A stretch of DNA of 64,000 nt, taken from positions 191,009 through 255,008 of the forward strand of contig CAJTLB010000003.1 in assembly GCA_910577045.1 (NCBI GenBank). The letters run 5' to 3'. The translations under genes were made by a program, and so were the position numbers. Positions within the stretch are counted from its first letter, which is position 1, and each line of letters opens with the position of its first letter. Shown here piece by piece: positions 44,967 through 54,555 of this stretch. Below the pieces are notes generated by a model. The model did no database searches, was not told the DNA's origin, and saw only the letters and a list, made by a program, of their open reading frames with translations. This DNA comes from an uncultured Lachnospiraceae bacterium (GTDB taxonomy: Bacteria > Bacillota > Clostridia > Lachnospirales > Lachnospiraceae).

Positions 44967-45740
44967 ATGCAGGAGAAAGTGGCAATATGTTTCAATCAAT
45001 TAATAGCAGGTTATGGAAAAGAACAGGTACTTTCTAATATTAGTTTATCGATTCCACAGGGAAAAATTACAGTAGTGCTTGGCCCAAATGGGAGTGGAAA
45101 AAGCACGCTTTTAAAAAGTATAGCTGGGCTTTGTAAAAATATGGGCGGGGAAATATATCTGTGGGACAAAAAAAAGGAAACTTATACAGAAAAAGAATTT
45201 GCTAGGCAAGTATTTTATTTGGCACAAAACCATCCAGATTCTTCTTTATATATAGAACGCTTAGTCTTGCATGGGAGGTTCCCGCATCTTTCTTATCCAA
45301 GGCATTATAGCCAAGAAGATTATCAGTATTGTGAAAAAGCAATGGAGCAGGTTGGGATACAAATGTTTAAACATAAGCGGTTAAACGAGTTATCTGGCGG
45401 GCAAAGGCAGAAAGCATATCTTGCAATGGCATTGGCAGGGCAGGCAGAAATACTTTTATTAGATGAGCCAACTACTTATTTGGATATTCAATATCAAGCA
45501 GAATTATTTGAGTTAATAAAAAGGCAGAAAGAATTGGGAAAAACGATTGTGGCTGTTTTACATGATATTGATTATGCCTTACGTTTAGCAGACTGGGTAT
45601 TACTTTTAAAAGATGGAAAATTAATTATGCAGGGAATACCAGGGCAGATATGGGAAAGCGGGGCGATCGCACAAGTATTCCAAGTAAAGACAGGAAGTAC
45701 AATAGATGAAAAAGGCGGAATTCATTATTATTTTGGATAA
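44967..45740 (+). CDS. BtuD/FepC-type ABC ATPase
   Basis: 257 residues. Walker A VLGPNGSGKST, signature ELSGGQRQKAYLAMALA, Walker B EILLLDEPTTYLD and H-loop AVLHDIDYA are complete. AAAAGGAG site before ATG. Energises the FecCD/BtuC-type permease. Confidence 0.93.
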   Translation: MQEKVAICFNQLIAGYGKEQVLSNISLSIPQGKITVVLGPNGSGKSTLLKSIAGLCKNMGGEIYLWDKKKETYTEKEFARQVFYLAQNHPDSSLYIERLVLHGRFPHLSYPRHYSQEDYQYCEKAMEQVGIQMFKHKRLNELSGGQRQKAYLAMALAGQAEILLLDEPTTYLDIQYQAELFELIKRQKELGKTIVAVLHDIDYALRLADWVLLLKDGKLIMQGIPGQIWESGAIAQVFQVKTGSTIDEKGGIHYYFG

Positions 45741-45793
45741 GGAAAAATAAGGGTTTGCCAGAATTATAACAAAGAAGAGGAGAATTTAGGGGA

Positions 45794-46510
45794 ATGAAAG
45801 AAGGAATTTTATATGGCATTGGAGTAGGGCCAGGGGAACCAGAGTTAATTACTTTGAAGGCATTAAAAAGGATACAGGAGAGCGATAGTATTATGCTTCC
45901 AGCAGAACCAAAAGAGGAATGTTATGCCTATCTTTCTGTAAAAGAAGTGTGGCCAGAAATAGAACAAAAAGAAATAATTTGCCTGCCTTTCCCTATGGTC
46001 CGAGATAAAGAACTACTAAAAAAGGCCCAAGATACAATTTATAAAAAAATAAAGGATTTATTGTTAATAGGGAAAAAGGTAGGGTTCCTTACAATTGGAG
46101 ATCCTTCTATTTATTCTACATACAGTTATATTAGAAAACGTATGGAACAAGATAATTTCGCCTTTGAAACAATTAGCGGAGTCCCATCTTTTTGTGCGGC
46201 AGCGGCAGCATTGGGGATATCTTTGGGTGAAAATAACCAGGAGATCCATATTATACCAGCGTCTTATAATATAAAAGAATCCTTTTTACTTACAGGGACA
46301 AAGGTTTATATGAAATCAGGGAAACGCCTTGCTGAATTAAAAAAAGAGTTATTAGCCTTAAAAGAAAATAATGTATATGCAGTTAGTAATTGTGGGCTGC
46401 CAAACGAAAAGCACTATTATAGTGCAGAAGAATTAGATGAGGAAAGTGGTTATCTTACTATAGTAATTGTAAAGTCAATGACCCAATCTGGCAGCCAAAG
46501 GAGATATTAA
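45794..46510 (+). CDS. cbiL: Precorrin-2/cobalt-factor II C20-methyltransferase CbiL
   Basis: 238 residues. The start LYGIGVGPGEPELITLKALK is the SAM-binding methylase opening, and FLTIGDPSIYSTYSYIRKRM is characteristic of CobI/CbiL; SGVPSFCAAAAALG follows. It methylates cobalt-factor II at C20 in the anaerobic corrin pathway, next after CbiK. The remaining cbi genes are not in this window. Confidence 0.92.
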   Translation: MKEGILYGIGVGPGEPELITLKALKRIQESDSIMLPAEPKEECYAYLSVKEVWPEIEQKEIICLPFPMVRDKELLKKAQDTIYKKIKDLLLIGKKVGFLTIGDPSIYSTYSYIRKRMEQDNFAFETISGVPSFCAAAAALGISLGENNQEIHIIPASYNIKESFLLTGTKVYMKSGKRLAELKKELLALKENNVYAVSNCGLPNEKHYYSAEELDEESGYLTIVIVKSMTQSGSQRRY

Positions 46511-46919
46511 AAGAGTTGGAGCAATGAAGTGAACAGTTGTCTGAGAATGATAGGCTTACAATAAATGGTACAACTTATGTTCAGTGGTATGATTGTATTA
46601 CAGATTATATTTTTTGATTAAATGGCAAGGCAGGGAAATGTTTCCTGCCTTGTTGTTTTTTCCAAGGGATTCTTGAAAATATATTTGATATAAAATGGTA
46701 CTTTTCTGCATTTAGAGATCTATATAAACCATACGATTTCTCTTTCCTTTAAACATCTTATTGTGTATAATGAAAAATAGTTGAGCACAAACCCATTTAT
46801 TTTTATAAAGAAAGGAACGAAGTAAAAATGGGCATGGAAGTGTAAAATTATTTTTTGCCTAAATGGAACAGAGTGAAATTTGGGAAACCTATAAAAGAGC
46901 TTGGAGGAATAAATAAGTT
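46511..46919. other. Intergenic region with terminator and possible relic
   Basis: After cbiL a startless open stretch containing LTINGTTYVQWYDCITDYIF and a stop resembles a short protein tail and may be a relic. The cbi-operon terminator follows at 46625. Further on is TATAAT (46766-46771) followed by AAAAATAGTTGAGCA, a sequence that recurs at the promoter at 55670. A small stem CCCATTT/AAATGGG (46791-46834) and a five-codon ATG minigene (46829) precede the ABC-F gene; significance unknown. Confidence 0.4.
46625..46661 (+). terminator. Terminator of cobalamin operon
   Basis: Stem GCAAGGCAGG/CCTGCCTTG(T) of about 9-10 bp, inner GAAATGTTTC, followed by TGTTTTTT. Confidence 0.85.
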
Positions 46920-48716
46920 ATGAATGTATTTACTATGGAGAATGTAAGCAAAAGTTATACGGACAAGCTTTTGCTTGATCATGTAAATTTAGGAATTCAA
47001 GATAAGGATAGAATTGGTGTTTTAGGGATTAACGGTACAGGAAAATCTACTTTATTAAAGATTATGGCGGGGCTGGAAGAGGCAGATGAAGGGACAATTA
47101 CTACAGGGAAAGCAGTAGAGGTTGTATATTTGCCGCAGACGCCAGCTTTTAATGAGGGTATTAGTATATTAGAGAATATAATATTGGGAAAAAAAGCAAA
47201 AGAATCCTATCGGAATATAGAAGGAGAAGCCCGTGCAATGTTAGCAAAGCTGGGGATAGCCAATTGTGAAGAACTGCCAATACATCTGTCAGGCGGGCAG
47301 AAGAAGAGGGCGGCATTAGTGCGTACCTTGCTTACGCCAGCAGATATTTTAGTGCTAGATGAGCCAACCAACCATTTAGATAGCCAGATGGCAGAATGGT
47401 TAGAGGAGTATTTACGGAAATATCAAGGGGCATTGGTTATGGTAACACATGATAGGTATTTTCTAGATAAAGTAACGAACCAGATAGTGGAACTGGATAA
47501 GGGGAAACTCTATAGTTATGAGGCAAATTATTCTAAGTTTATAGAGATGAAGGCGTTAAGGGAAGAAATGGCACAAGCTACGGAAAGGAAGAATAAAAGC
47601 CTTTACCGCGTAGAGCTGGAATGGATGAAAAGAGGCGCGAAGGCACGTTCTACGAAACAAAAGGCACATATTCAACGGTTTGAAGAATTAAGGGATAGAG
47701 AAAAGCCTATAACAGATGAAACAGTAGAAATAACATCTCTTTCGTCCAGGCTGGGAAAAACTACAATAGAGTTAGAGAGTATATCAAAAAGCTTTGGAGA
47801 CAAAAATTTAATTTCTGATTTTACTTATATTTTTCTTCCTGGTGATCGAATTGGGATTATAGGAGAAAATGGTTGTGGGAAGAGTACTTTGCTTAAAATA
47901 ATAACAGGCGTAATTCCGCCAGATAGTGGGACAGTTACTGTTGGGCAGACAGTGAAAATAGGGTATTTTTCGCAAGAAAATGAGTATATGGCTGAAGAAG
48001 AGCGTGTTATAGATTATATATGTGGGGTAGCAGAATATATAAAGACAGATGAGGGAATGGTAACAGCTTCGCAGATGTTAGAGAGATTTTTATTTACAGG
48101 GGCGTTACAATATTCTTTAATCCAAAAATTGTCCGGCGGAGAAAAGCGGCGGCTGTATTTGTTAAGGATATTAATGGAAGCCCCTAATATATTAATTTTA
48201 GATGAGCCTACTAATGACTTGGATATCACAACCCTTGCTATTTTAGAGGAATATTTACAAGCATTCCAAGGGATTGTAATAGCAGTATCCCATGATAGAT
48301 ATTTTTTAGATAAGCTGGCAAACCGTATTTTTTCATTTGAAGGAAATGGGATAATAAAGCAATATGAGGGGAATTTTACGGATTATAAAGATAAGGCGGG
48401 AGAGAAAAAGAAGGAATTAACAGAAAAGGAACCTTCCAAACAAGATTGGAAAGTAAAAAATACAGATAAGCCTAAATTCACGTATCAAGAAAAACGAGAG
48501 TATGATACAATAGAAAATGAGGTAGCTGAATTAGAAGATAAAATTTCTAGGATAGACCAAGAAATGGAAAATTCTGCTACAGATTATGGGAAGCTGAATA
48601 GGTTAGTAAAGGAAAAGGAAGAAACAGAAAGGCTTTTGGAGGAAAAAATGGAACGGTGGGTATATCTAAATGATTTGGCAGAAAAAATAATTGCGGCGGG
48701 AGGCAGGGTATCATGA
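46920..48716 (+). CDS. ABC-F family ribosome-associated ATPase (Uup/YfmR-like)
   Basis: 598 residues with two ABC domains. First: GINGTGKST, LSGGQKKRAALV, DILVLDEPTNHLD; second: GENGCGKST, LSGGEKRRLYLL, LILDEPTNDLD. The linker segment LYRVELEWMKRGAKARSTKQ is that of the Uup/YfmR branch, and a C-terminal coiled coil of about 80 residues ends the protein. No membrane segments. ABC-F proteins act on stalled or antibiotic-bound ribosomes; this branch is more housekeeping than resistance. Overlaps the phosphatase start by 4 bases. Confidence 0.92.
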   Translation: MNVFTMENVSKSYTDKLLLDHVNLGIQDKDRIGVLGINGTGKSTLLKIMAGLEEADEGTITTGKAVEVVYLPQTPAFNEGISILENIILGKKAKESYRNIEGEARAMLAKLGIANCEELPIHLSGGQKKRAALVRTLLTPADILVLDEPTNHLDSQMAEWLEEYLRKYQGALVMVTHDRYFLDKVTNQIVELDKGKLYSYEANYSKFIEMKALREEMAQATERKNKSLYRVELEWMKRGAKARSTKQKAHIQRFEELRDREKPITDETVEITSLSSRLGKTTIELESISKSFGDKNLISDFTYIFLPGDRIGIIGENGCGKSTLLKIITGVIPPDSGTVTVGQTVKIGYFSQENEYMAEEERVIDYICGVAEYIKTDEGMVTASQMLERFLFTGALQYSLIQKLSGGEKRRLYLLRILMEAPNILILDEPTNDLDITTLAILEEYLQAFQGIVIAVSHDRYFLDKLANRIFSFEGNGIIKQYEGNFTDYKDKAGEKKKELTEKEPSKQDWKVKNTDKPKFTYQEKREYDTIENEVAELEDKISRIDQEMENSATDYGKLNRLVKEKEETERLLEEKMERWVYLNDLAEKIIAAGGRVS

Positions 48717-49375
48717 AAAGATATCAAACAATATTATTTGACTTAGATGGGACTCTGCTAAATAGTTTGGAGGATTTAAAGGATTCTGTAAATGAAATAT
48801 TAAAAAGGCATAATTATCCTGTTAGGAATTTAGAGGAAATTAGGACTTTTGTAGGAAATGGGGCTTTTCATTTAATCCAGTGTTCCTTGCCAAAAGGATG
48901 CCAAGAAAAAGAGGTACGAGATTGTCTAAAGGAATATAGTGATTATTATTTTAGACATTCTCAAATTAAGACATGCCCTTATAAAGGGATTCCAGAATTA
49001 TTAAAGGAGCTGCAAAAAAAAGGAATTTTGGTGGGCGTAGTGTCAAATAAAGGGGAAGAAACAGTAAAGGATTTGTGTAAAAATTATTTTCCAGGCTATA
49101 TATCGGCGGCGGTTGGGGATAAAGAAGGTTTCCAAAAAAAACCGGCACCAGACAATGTAATAAGGGCTATAAGGGAATTAAAAGGAGACAAAGGCACAAC
49201 ATTATATGTGGGGGATTCTGAGGTCGATATAAAAACGGCAGAAAATTGCCATTTAGATAGTGTGCTAGTAACATGGGGATTCCGTACAAAAAAACTTCTT
49301 TTAGAACATGGGGCAAAAGTATTAATTGACAGCCCATTAGAGTTATTGCAATATTTGGAAAGTAGATCATTATAA
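48713..49375 (+). CDS. HAD-superfamily phosphatase (phosphoglycolate phosphatase-like)
   Basis: 220 residues. LFDLDGTLLNSLEDL has both catalytic Asp residues; VVSNKGEE is motif II, KKPAPDNVIRAI motif III Lys and YVGDSEVDIKTAEN motif IV. A helical cap between motifs I and II is typical of Gph/PgmB-type enzymes. Substrate not determinable. ATGA overlap with ABC-F gene. Confidence 0.9.
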   Translation: MKRYQTILFDLDGTLLNSLEDLKDSVNEILKRHNYPVRNLEEIRTFVGNGAFHLIQCSLPKGCQEKEVRDCLKEYSDYYFRHSQIKTCPYKGIPELLKELQKKGILVGVVSNKGEETVKDLCKNYFPGYISAAVGDKEGFQKKPAPDNVIRAIRELKGDKGTTLYVGDSEVDIKTAENCHLDSVLVTWGFRTKKLLLEHGAKVLIDSPLELLQYLESRSL

Positions 49376-49419
49376 TTAAGAAATGGATAAATATAATAAA
49401 AAAATAGGAGCTGGTAGAT

Positions 49420-50493
49420 ATGAGAAAAGTGGCATTAGAACTTTTAACACCTGATATGGTATTAGGAAAACCGGTCTATCACCTAAATAATTTACTTTTA
49501 AAGGTAGGGACAGGACAACTAGAACGGTATGTGACAAGCCTTTCGAGGCTTGGAATTACTCATTTGTATGTAACAGATTCTATTAGTGAGGATATTATTG
49601 TAGAGGATACTGTTAGCCAAGAAACAAGGCTGCATTGTAAGCAAGTTTTATTTTCTACAATGAACCAGCTATCAGGGCAGGGAATCTTGCAGACGAGTAT
49701 GCTTTCAGAAAGTGCAGATGAGATTTTAGAAGAGATATTGAAAAATCCAGGTGTACTGGTAAGTATGAATGAGATAGGGACTTCGGATGATAGTACATTT
49801 AACCATTCTATTAATGTTGCTATTTATTCTTTATTGATAGCGAAACAATTGGATTACCCAAAAGTAAGGGCTAAAAAATTAGCAATGGGTATGTTGCTGC
49901 ATGATATTGGAAAAACAATGGTTGACCAAAGAATATTGTATAAACCAGGACGTTTGACAAAAGAAGAATATGAACATATTAAAACGCATACTAAGTTAGG
50001 GTATGATGTATTAAGAAAGAATGATACCTTAACAGAACTTTCTAGGATTGTGGCGTTGAGCCATCATGAAAGATTGGATGGTTCTGGGTATCCAAACCGT
50101 TTAAGGGGAGACGAACTGCATGAATTTGTTCGGATTGCAGCTATTGTGGATATTTATGATGCACTGGTATCAGAACGTTGTTATCATAAAAAGAAAAGTA
50201 TTTATGAAGCAGTTGCTATGTTAAAAGAGGAGGCGGCTGGAAGGCTAGATGCCGATTTATTAGCAATGTTTATTAAATGCCTTGCTATTTATCCAAATGG
50301 GACAATGGTAAAGTTATCAGACGGGACAACAGGAATTGTAAAATGTCAAAATTCAGAATACCCATACCGCCCAGTAGTCCGTATGGTACGTGATCGTATG
50401 GATAAGCCAATGCCATTATTTGATATAGATTTATCAAAAGAAAAACATATGAGGATACAAGAAGCAAAATACATAGAGGGCCTTTCTAAATAA
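49420..50493 (+). CDS. HD-GYP domain protein, likely cyclic-di-GMP phosphodiesterase
   Basis: 357 residues. N-terminal 110 residues precede the HD-GYP domain with MLLHDIGKTMVDQRILYKPG, THTKLGYDVL, SHHERLDGSGYPNRL and IAAIVDIYDALVSERCY, so HD and GYP motifs are complete. It would hydrolyse cyclic-di-GMP or a related dinucleotide in the cytoplasm. No sensor or membrane domain is present. AGGAG precedes the ATG. Confidence 0.9.
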   Translation: MRKVALELLTPDMVLGKPVYHLNNLLLKVGTGQLERYVTSLSRLGITHLYVTDSISEDIIVEDTVSQETRLHCKQVLFSTMNQLSGQGILQTSMLSESADEILEEILKNPGVLVSMNEIGTSDDSTFNHSINVAIYSLLIAKQLDYPKVRAKKLAMGMLLHDIGKTMVDQRILYKPGRLTKEEYEHIKTHTKLGYDVLRKNDTLTELSRIVALSHHERLDGSGYPNRLRGDELHEFVRIAAIVDIYDALVSERCYHKKKSIYEAVAMLKEEAAGRLDADLLAMFIKCLAIYPNGTMVKLSDGTTGIVKCQNSEYPYRPVVRMVRDRMDKPMPLFDIDLSKEKHMRIQEAKYIEGLSK

Positions 50494-50539
50494 AAGAAAT
50501 TACTTTTTTACAATAAGGCAGGACATTAGTAAAATAGTG

Positions 50540-50568
50540 TTGACAAATAATTATATTGTAGTTATGAT
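50540..50568 (+). promoter_or_regulatory. Strong promoter of attenuator-controlled ABC exporter
   Basis: TTGACA (50540-50545) and TATGAT (50563-50568), spacing 17, near consensus. The transcript opens with a hairpin CTGTTTTC/GAAAACAG (50580-50603). Confidence 0.75.
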
Positions 50569-50631
50569 AGAAGCATGTGCTGTTTTCTTCGGTCAGAAAA
50601 CAGATAATTTTACGAAATGGAGGTAGGAATT

Positions 50632-50709
50632 ATGAGAACAAACAGACCATTTATAAAGAAACTGAATAACAATGTAGCTCAAGCAGCCTGCCTCAGATCT
50701 CCAATCTAG
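50632..50709 (+). CDS. 25-residue leader peptide upstream of ABC exporter
   Basis: ATG at 50632 has a strong GGAGGTAGG site 4-11 bases before it. The ORF encodes 25 residues beginning MRTNRPFIKKLNNN and ending QAACLRSPI, then TAG. No known protein family. It lies between a strong promoter and an intrinsic terminator, before two multidrug-type ABC genes. The same layout (leader peptide, terminator, exporter) is known for bmrB-bmrCD of Bacillus, where ribosome stalling by antibiotics relieves termination. Role here is inferred from architecture. Confidence 0.65.
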   Translation: MRTNRPFIKKLNNNVAQAACLRSPI

Positions 50710-50744
50710 TAAAGACAGAGTAGTATAGTACTATCTTTATTAAA

Positions 50745-50784
50745 AAACAGAGAACCGTCGTTTGGTGTGGTTCTCTGTTTTTTT
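50745..50784 (+). terminator. Intrinsic terminator (putative attenuator) after leader peptide
   Basis: Stem AAACAGAGAACC/GGTTCTCTGTTT (12 bp) with a 12-base loop, followed by TTTT. A weaker upstream pairing (TAAAGA..TAGTA with TAGTACTATCTTTA, 50709-50741) could form an alternative hairpin, as expected of an attenuator. Confidence 0.85.
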
Positions 50785-50786
50785 AT

Positions 50787-50910
50787 GCACATGTGCACTT
50801 AAAGAAAAATGTCAGCAAAGCTGACAGGTGCCCGGCGTGCAAGTAGAGAAAAGAATGCACCAAGGGAAATATCAGCCAAGCTGACAACTGCACAGTGCAG
50901 CAAGTAAAGG
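50787..50910 (+). repeat. Tandem imperfect repeat with hairpins in exporter 5' UTR
   Basis: Two copies of a roughly 60-base unit. Each starts TGCAC, carries GTCAGCAAAGCTGAC or TCAGCCAAGCTGA (a short stem-loop) and ends with GTGC..GCAAGTA followed by GAGAAAAG or AAGGAAA. ATGCACATGTGCAC and CTGCACAGTGCAG are palindromic. They lie between the attenuator and the exporter start. Confidence 0.6.
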
Positions 50911-50954
50911 AAATGTATGTTAGATCGGAATTTGAGGGAGAAAAGGAGGATGTT

Positions 50955-52703
50955 ATGAAGAAAAATCCAATTGGTGCATATATTCTGCGGAATTGGTATT
51001 TGTACCTGATTGCCATGGTTTCTATGGTAATTAGTATAACGCTGGATATGTGTGCCCCAATGGTAACAAGGAATATTATTGATAAGGTAATTGTAGGTGG
51101 GCAGATGGAGCTGCTTACAGGTTTTTTATTGTCTTTACTTGGCATTGGGCTTGGAAGGGCAATATTCCAATATAGTAAAGAATTTATCTTTGATATGGCA
51201 AGTGTAAATATAGCGAGTGATATGAGGGGGAATTTATTTAGGCATATCCAAAGGTTGTCGATCCGGTATTTTGATAAAAATAATACAGGAGAATTAATGG
51301 CACGTGTCAAAGATGATGTAGATAGAGTATGGAACTCTATTGGTTTTGTTGGAATGTTAATTATTGAGGGAATTATACATATTACTTGTGTATTGGTCTG
51401 CATGTTTCAGATTAGCCCGTTATTAATGCTTATACCGCTTGCAGTTATGCCAATGGTAGGATATATTGCGGTAAAAATGGAAAACCAGCTTTCCGATGTA
51501 TATGATGCAATTAGTGAACAAAATGCAGAATTAAATACAGTAGCACAGGAAAATTTAGCAGGTGTTCGTACCGTAAAAGCATTTGCTAGGGAGGATTATG
51601 AGATAGATAAGTTCGCCAAACATAATAAAAAGTATTACGACTTAAATATGAGGCAGGCAAAGATTTTGATTAAATATGATCCTAATATTTCTTTTTTAGC
51701 AAAGCTTATGTTGCTTTTGGTAATTGTAGCAGGCGGGATTTTAGTAATCCGCAACCAGATTTCTTTAGGGGATTTAGGGGCGTTTAGTGAATATGCTAAT
51801 AATATTATATGGCCTATGGAGATTTTAGGCTGGCTTAGTAATGATTTTGCCTCTGCAATTGCATCTAATAAAAAAATTAATAAAATTTTATTAGAAGAGC
51901 CAGAAATTAAGGAAGAAGAACAACCTGTCCATTTAGACACAATAAAAGGACGCCTAGAATTTGAACATGTAAGTTTTTCTTTGGATAACACACAGATTTT
52001 AGAGAATATTGATTTTGTGCTGGAACCCGGAAAAACAATTGGCATTATGGGAATGACAGGTTCAGGGAAAAGTTCCATTGTAAATTTGACAGAACGGTTT
52101 TATGATGTGACAAAAGGCAGGATTACGTTAGATGGCGTAGATCTGAAAAAGCTTGCTTTGTCAGATGTAAGACGGAGCACAGCAGTGGTTATGCAGGATG
52201 TATTTTTGTTTTCGGATACGATTACTGATAATGTAAGCCTTGGAAAACGTGATTCCATGCAACAGGAAACAATTAGGAATGCAGTAAGGGCAGCTAGTGC
52301 ACAGGATTTTATTGAACGGATGAGTAACCAGTATGATACTATTATTGGAGAGCGTGGCGTGGGCCTGTCTGGCGGGCAGAAGCAAAGGATTAGCATTGCA
52401 AGGGCATTAGCAAAGCAGGCACCTATTTTGATTTTAGATGATTCTACTTCTGCGCTTGATATGGAAACAGAATATGAAATTTGGCAAGAGCTTTCCAAAC
52501 AAAAAAATGTAGCAAAAATGGTAATTGCCCATCGGATTTCAACAGTAAAAAATGCAGATGAAATTATTATCCTAGAAAATGGGAAAATTGCAGAAAGGGG
52601 AACCCATGCGGAGCTGCTTGCAAAAAAAGGGTTATATTATAAGACTTATGAAGCACAATATGGGGATTACCACAATGCAATGTCAGTTGCTACATCAGTA
52701 TAA
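50955..52703 (+). CDS. Heterodimeric multidrug-type ABC exporter, first half
   Basis: 582 residues. Six membrane helices (residues 15-300), then ATPase with Walker A GMTGSGKSS, signature LSGGQKQRISIA, Walker B ILILDDSTSALD and H-loop VIAHRISTV. The Asp after Walker B in place of Glu (DD) is typical of the degenerate-site half of heterodimers such as BmrC/LmrC. ATG at 50955 with AAGGAGG is chosen over the open frame upstream at 50895. It pairs with the next gene; control by the leader peptide and terminator upstream is likely. Confidence 0.92.
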   Translation: MKKNPIGAYILRNWYLYLIAMVSMVISITLDMCAPMVTRNIIDKVIVGGQMELLTGFLLSLLGIGLGRAIFQYSKEFIFDMASVNIASDMRGNLFRHIQRLSIRYFDKNNTGELMARVKDDVDRVWNSIGFVGMLIIEGIIHITCVLVCMFQISPLLMLIPLAVMPMVGYIAVKMENQLSDVYDAISEQNAELNTVAQENLAGVRTVKAFAREDYEIDKFAKHNKKYYDLNMRQAKILIKYDPNISFLAKLMLLLVIVAGGILVIRNQISLGDLGAFSEYANNIIWPMEILGWLSNDFASAIASNKKINKILLEEPEIKEEEQPVHLDTIKGRLEFEHVSFSLDNTQILENIDFVLEPGKTIGIMGMTGSGKSSIVNLTERFYDVTKGRITLDGVDLKKLALSDVRRSTAVVMQDVFLFSDTITDNVSLGKRDSMQQETIRNAVRAASAQDFIERMSNQYDTIIGERGVGLSGGQKQRISIARALAKQAPILILDDSTSALDMETEYEIWQELSKQKNVAKMVIAHRISTVKNADEIIILENGKIAERGTHAELLAKKGLYYKTYEAQYGDYHNAMSVATSV

Positions 52704-52735
52704 TTTAGAAGAAGTATAAGAAGGGAGGAATTATT

Positions 52736-54520
52736 ATGTCCGTAAATACGTTTAAAGAAGACGAATATCAAAAAGAAGTCTTAAAAAAAGATACCCTTTT
52801 TAGGCTATACCGTTATCTATTAGCGTATACAAAGCAGATTATTATAGTATTTATTATTATGGCTGTGACAATAACAATTAGCATGTTAAACCCGCTTATT
52901 ATTGAGCGTGCAATCGATGTCCATATTGCAGACCGTGATATGGAAGGGCTAATTTATTTAGGAGTTGCAGCAGTTGTTTTGAATGTTATTTATGTAATCG
53001 GTGTAAAGCTAAGGATGTATATTATGGCAAAAATGTCAAACCAGGTTTTGTTGACAATACGGAATGAGCTATATGTACATATCCAGAAGTTAAGTTTTAG
53101 TTTTTTTGACAGCCGCCCTACAGGAAAGATTTTAGCAAGAGTAATTGGCGATGTAAATTCATTAAAGGAAGTACTTTCTGATAGTGTGACTAAGTTAATA
53201 CCAGATTTTCTTACAGTAATTGCAGTAGCAGCAATTATGCTGGTGAAAAATGCTAAAATGGCAATGGCTGCCATTATTACTCTGCCTTTTTTAGCGGTAG
53301 GGATGTATATTATACAGACTTTTAGCCATAGGAGATGGCAGGTCTATAGGAAGAAAAATTCAAATATTAATGCTTTTATCCATGAAGATTTATCTGGGAT
53401 ACGCATTATACAAAGTTTTACAGCAGAAAAAGAATCAGACAATACATTTGATGTATTATTAAAAGAACATAGAAATGCTTTTGTTAGCGCAGTTACCTTT
53501 GCAGACGCATTTGGCCCATTAATTGAGATTACATGGGGAGTAGGAGGGTTTTTATTATATTTTATTGGAATTAAATTAATAGGGCCTGGAGAAATAGGAG
53601 TTGGTACATTTATTGCATTTTCTACTTATTTGTCTATGTTTTGGACACCAATAAGGAACCTTGCCAATTTCTATAATAAAATTGTTACTAATATTTCAGC
53701 GGCAGAGCGAATTTTTGATATTATGGATACGCAGCCTGAGATTGCGGATAAAGCAGATGTATATGAATTACCAGAAATCCAGGGTGAGGTGGTATTTGAC
53801 AAGGTATCCTTTGCCTATTCGGATGAGCCAGAAACGATGGTGTTAGACCAAGTAAGTTTTAAGGTAAAGCCTGGTGAAACAATTGCGTTAGTAGGGCCTA
53901 CAGGTGCTGGGAAAACCACAATTGTTAATTTAATTAGCCGCTTTTATGATATTACAAAAGGGGATATTTATGTAGATGGGCACAGCTTAAAGAATGTATC
54001 CATTCACAGCCTGCGTAAACAAATGGGAATTATGACGCAAGATAATTTCCTATTTTCTGGCACAATCCGTGAAAATATTAAATATGGCAGGCTAAATGCC
54101 ACAGATGAGGAGATGGTAGAGGCAGCGAAGGCAGTAAATGCCCATGAATTTATTATGAAGCTGGAAAAGGGCTATGACACAGTAATCAGTGAACGTGGGG
54201 CAAGGCTTTCTATAGGGCAGAGGCAGCTTCTTGCATTTGCAAGGACTATGATTTCAAAGCCGGGAATTTTAATATTAGATGAAGCAACATCCAGCATTGA
54301 TACCCATACAGAAATATTAGTGCAGCAAGGGATAGAAACATTGTTAAAAGGAAGGACTTCCTTTGTAATTGCCCATCGTTTATCAACAATTAAAAAGGCA
54401 GATCGTATTTTTGTAATTAACCATGGGAAAATCTGTGAAGAAGGCAACCATGAGCAGCTTATGGCACAGAAAGGTGCCTATTATGGGCTGTACCAAGCCC
54501 AGTTTAAAAATATTGCATAA
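52736..54520 (+). CDS. Heterodimeric multidrug-type ABC exporter, second half
   Basis: 594 residues. Six membrane helices, then ATPase with Walker A GPTGAGKTT, signature LSIGQRQLLAFA, Walker B ILILDEATSSID and H-loop VIAHRLST. The catalytic Glu is present here, but the signature Gly is replaced (LSIGQ), complementing the first half as in BmrD/LmrD. GGGAGG precedes the ATG. Probable drug or lipid exporter. Confidence 0.93.
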   Translation: MSVNTFKEDEYQKEVLKKDTLFRLYRYLLAYTKQIIIVFIIMAVTITISMLNPLIIERAIDVHIADRDMEGLIYLGVAAVVLNVIYVIGVKLRMYIMAKMSNQVLLTIRNELYVHIQKLSFSFFDSRPTGKILARVIGDVNSLKEVLSDSVTKLIPDFLTVIAVAAIMLVKNAKMAMAAIITLPFLAVGMYIIQTFSHRRWQVYRKKNSNINAFIHEDLSGIRIIQSFTAEKESDNTFDVLLKEHRNAFVSAVTFADAFGPLIEITWGVGGFLLYFIGIKLIGPGEIGVGTFIAFSTYLSMFWTPIRNLANFYNKIVTNISAAERIFDIMDTQPEIADKADVYELPEIQGEVVFDKVSFAYSDEPETMVLDQVSFKVKPGETIALVGPTGAGKTTIVNLISRFYDITKGDIYVDGHSLKNVSIHSLRKQMGIMTQDNFLFSGTIRENIKYGRLNATDEEMVEAAKAVNAHEFIMKLEKGYDTVISERGARLSIGQRQLLAFARTMISKPGILILDEATSSIDTHTEILVQQGIETLLKGRTSFVIAHRLSTIKKADRIFVINHGKICEEGNHEQLMAQKGAYYGLYQAQFKNIA

Positions 54521-54555
54521 AGTTATAAAGAAGAGTGGAACATAACTATAAAAAG

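Noticed and set aside
43052..45740. Ferric siderophore importer
   Set aside because: The families fit, but position inside a B12-riboswitch operon between cbiK and cbiL favours corrinoid uptake; kept as unnamed BtuFCD-like.
50783..51403. 206-residue minus-strand ORF at the exporter start
   Set aside because: Antisense shadow of the ABC transporter and its hairpin repeats; no ribosome site.
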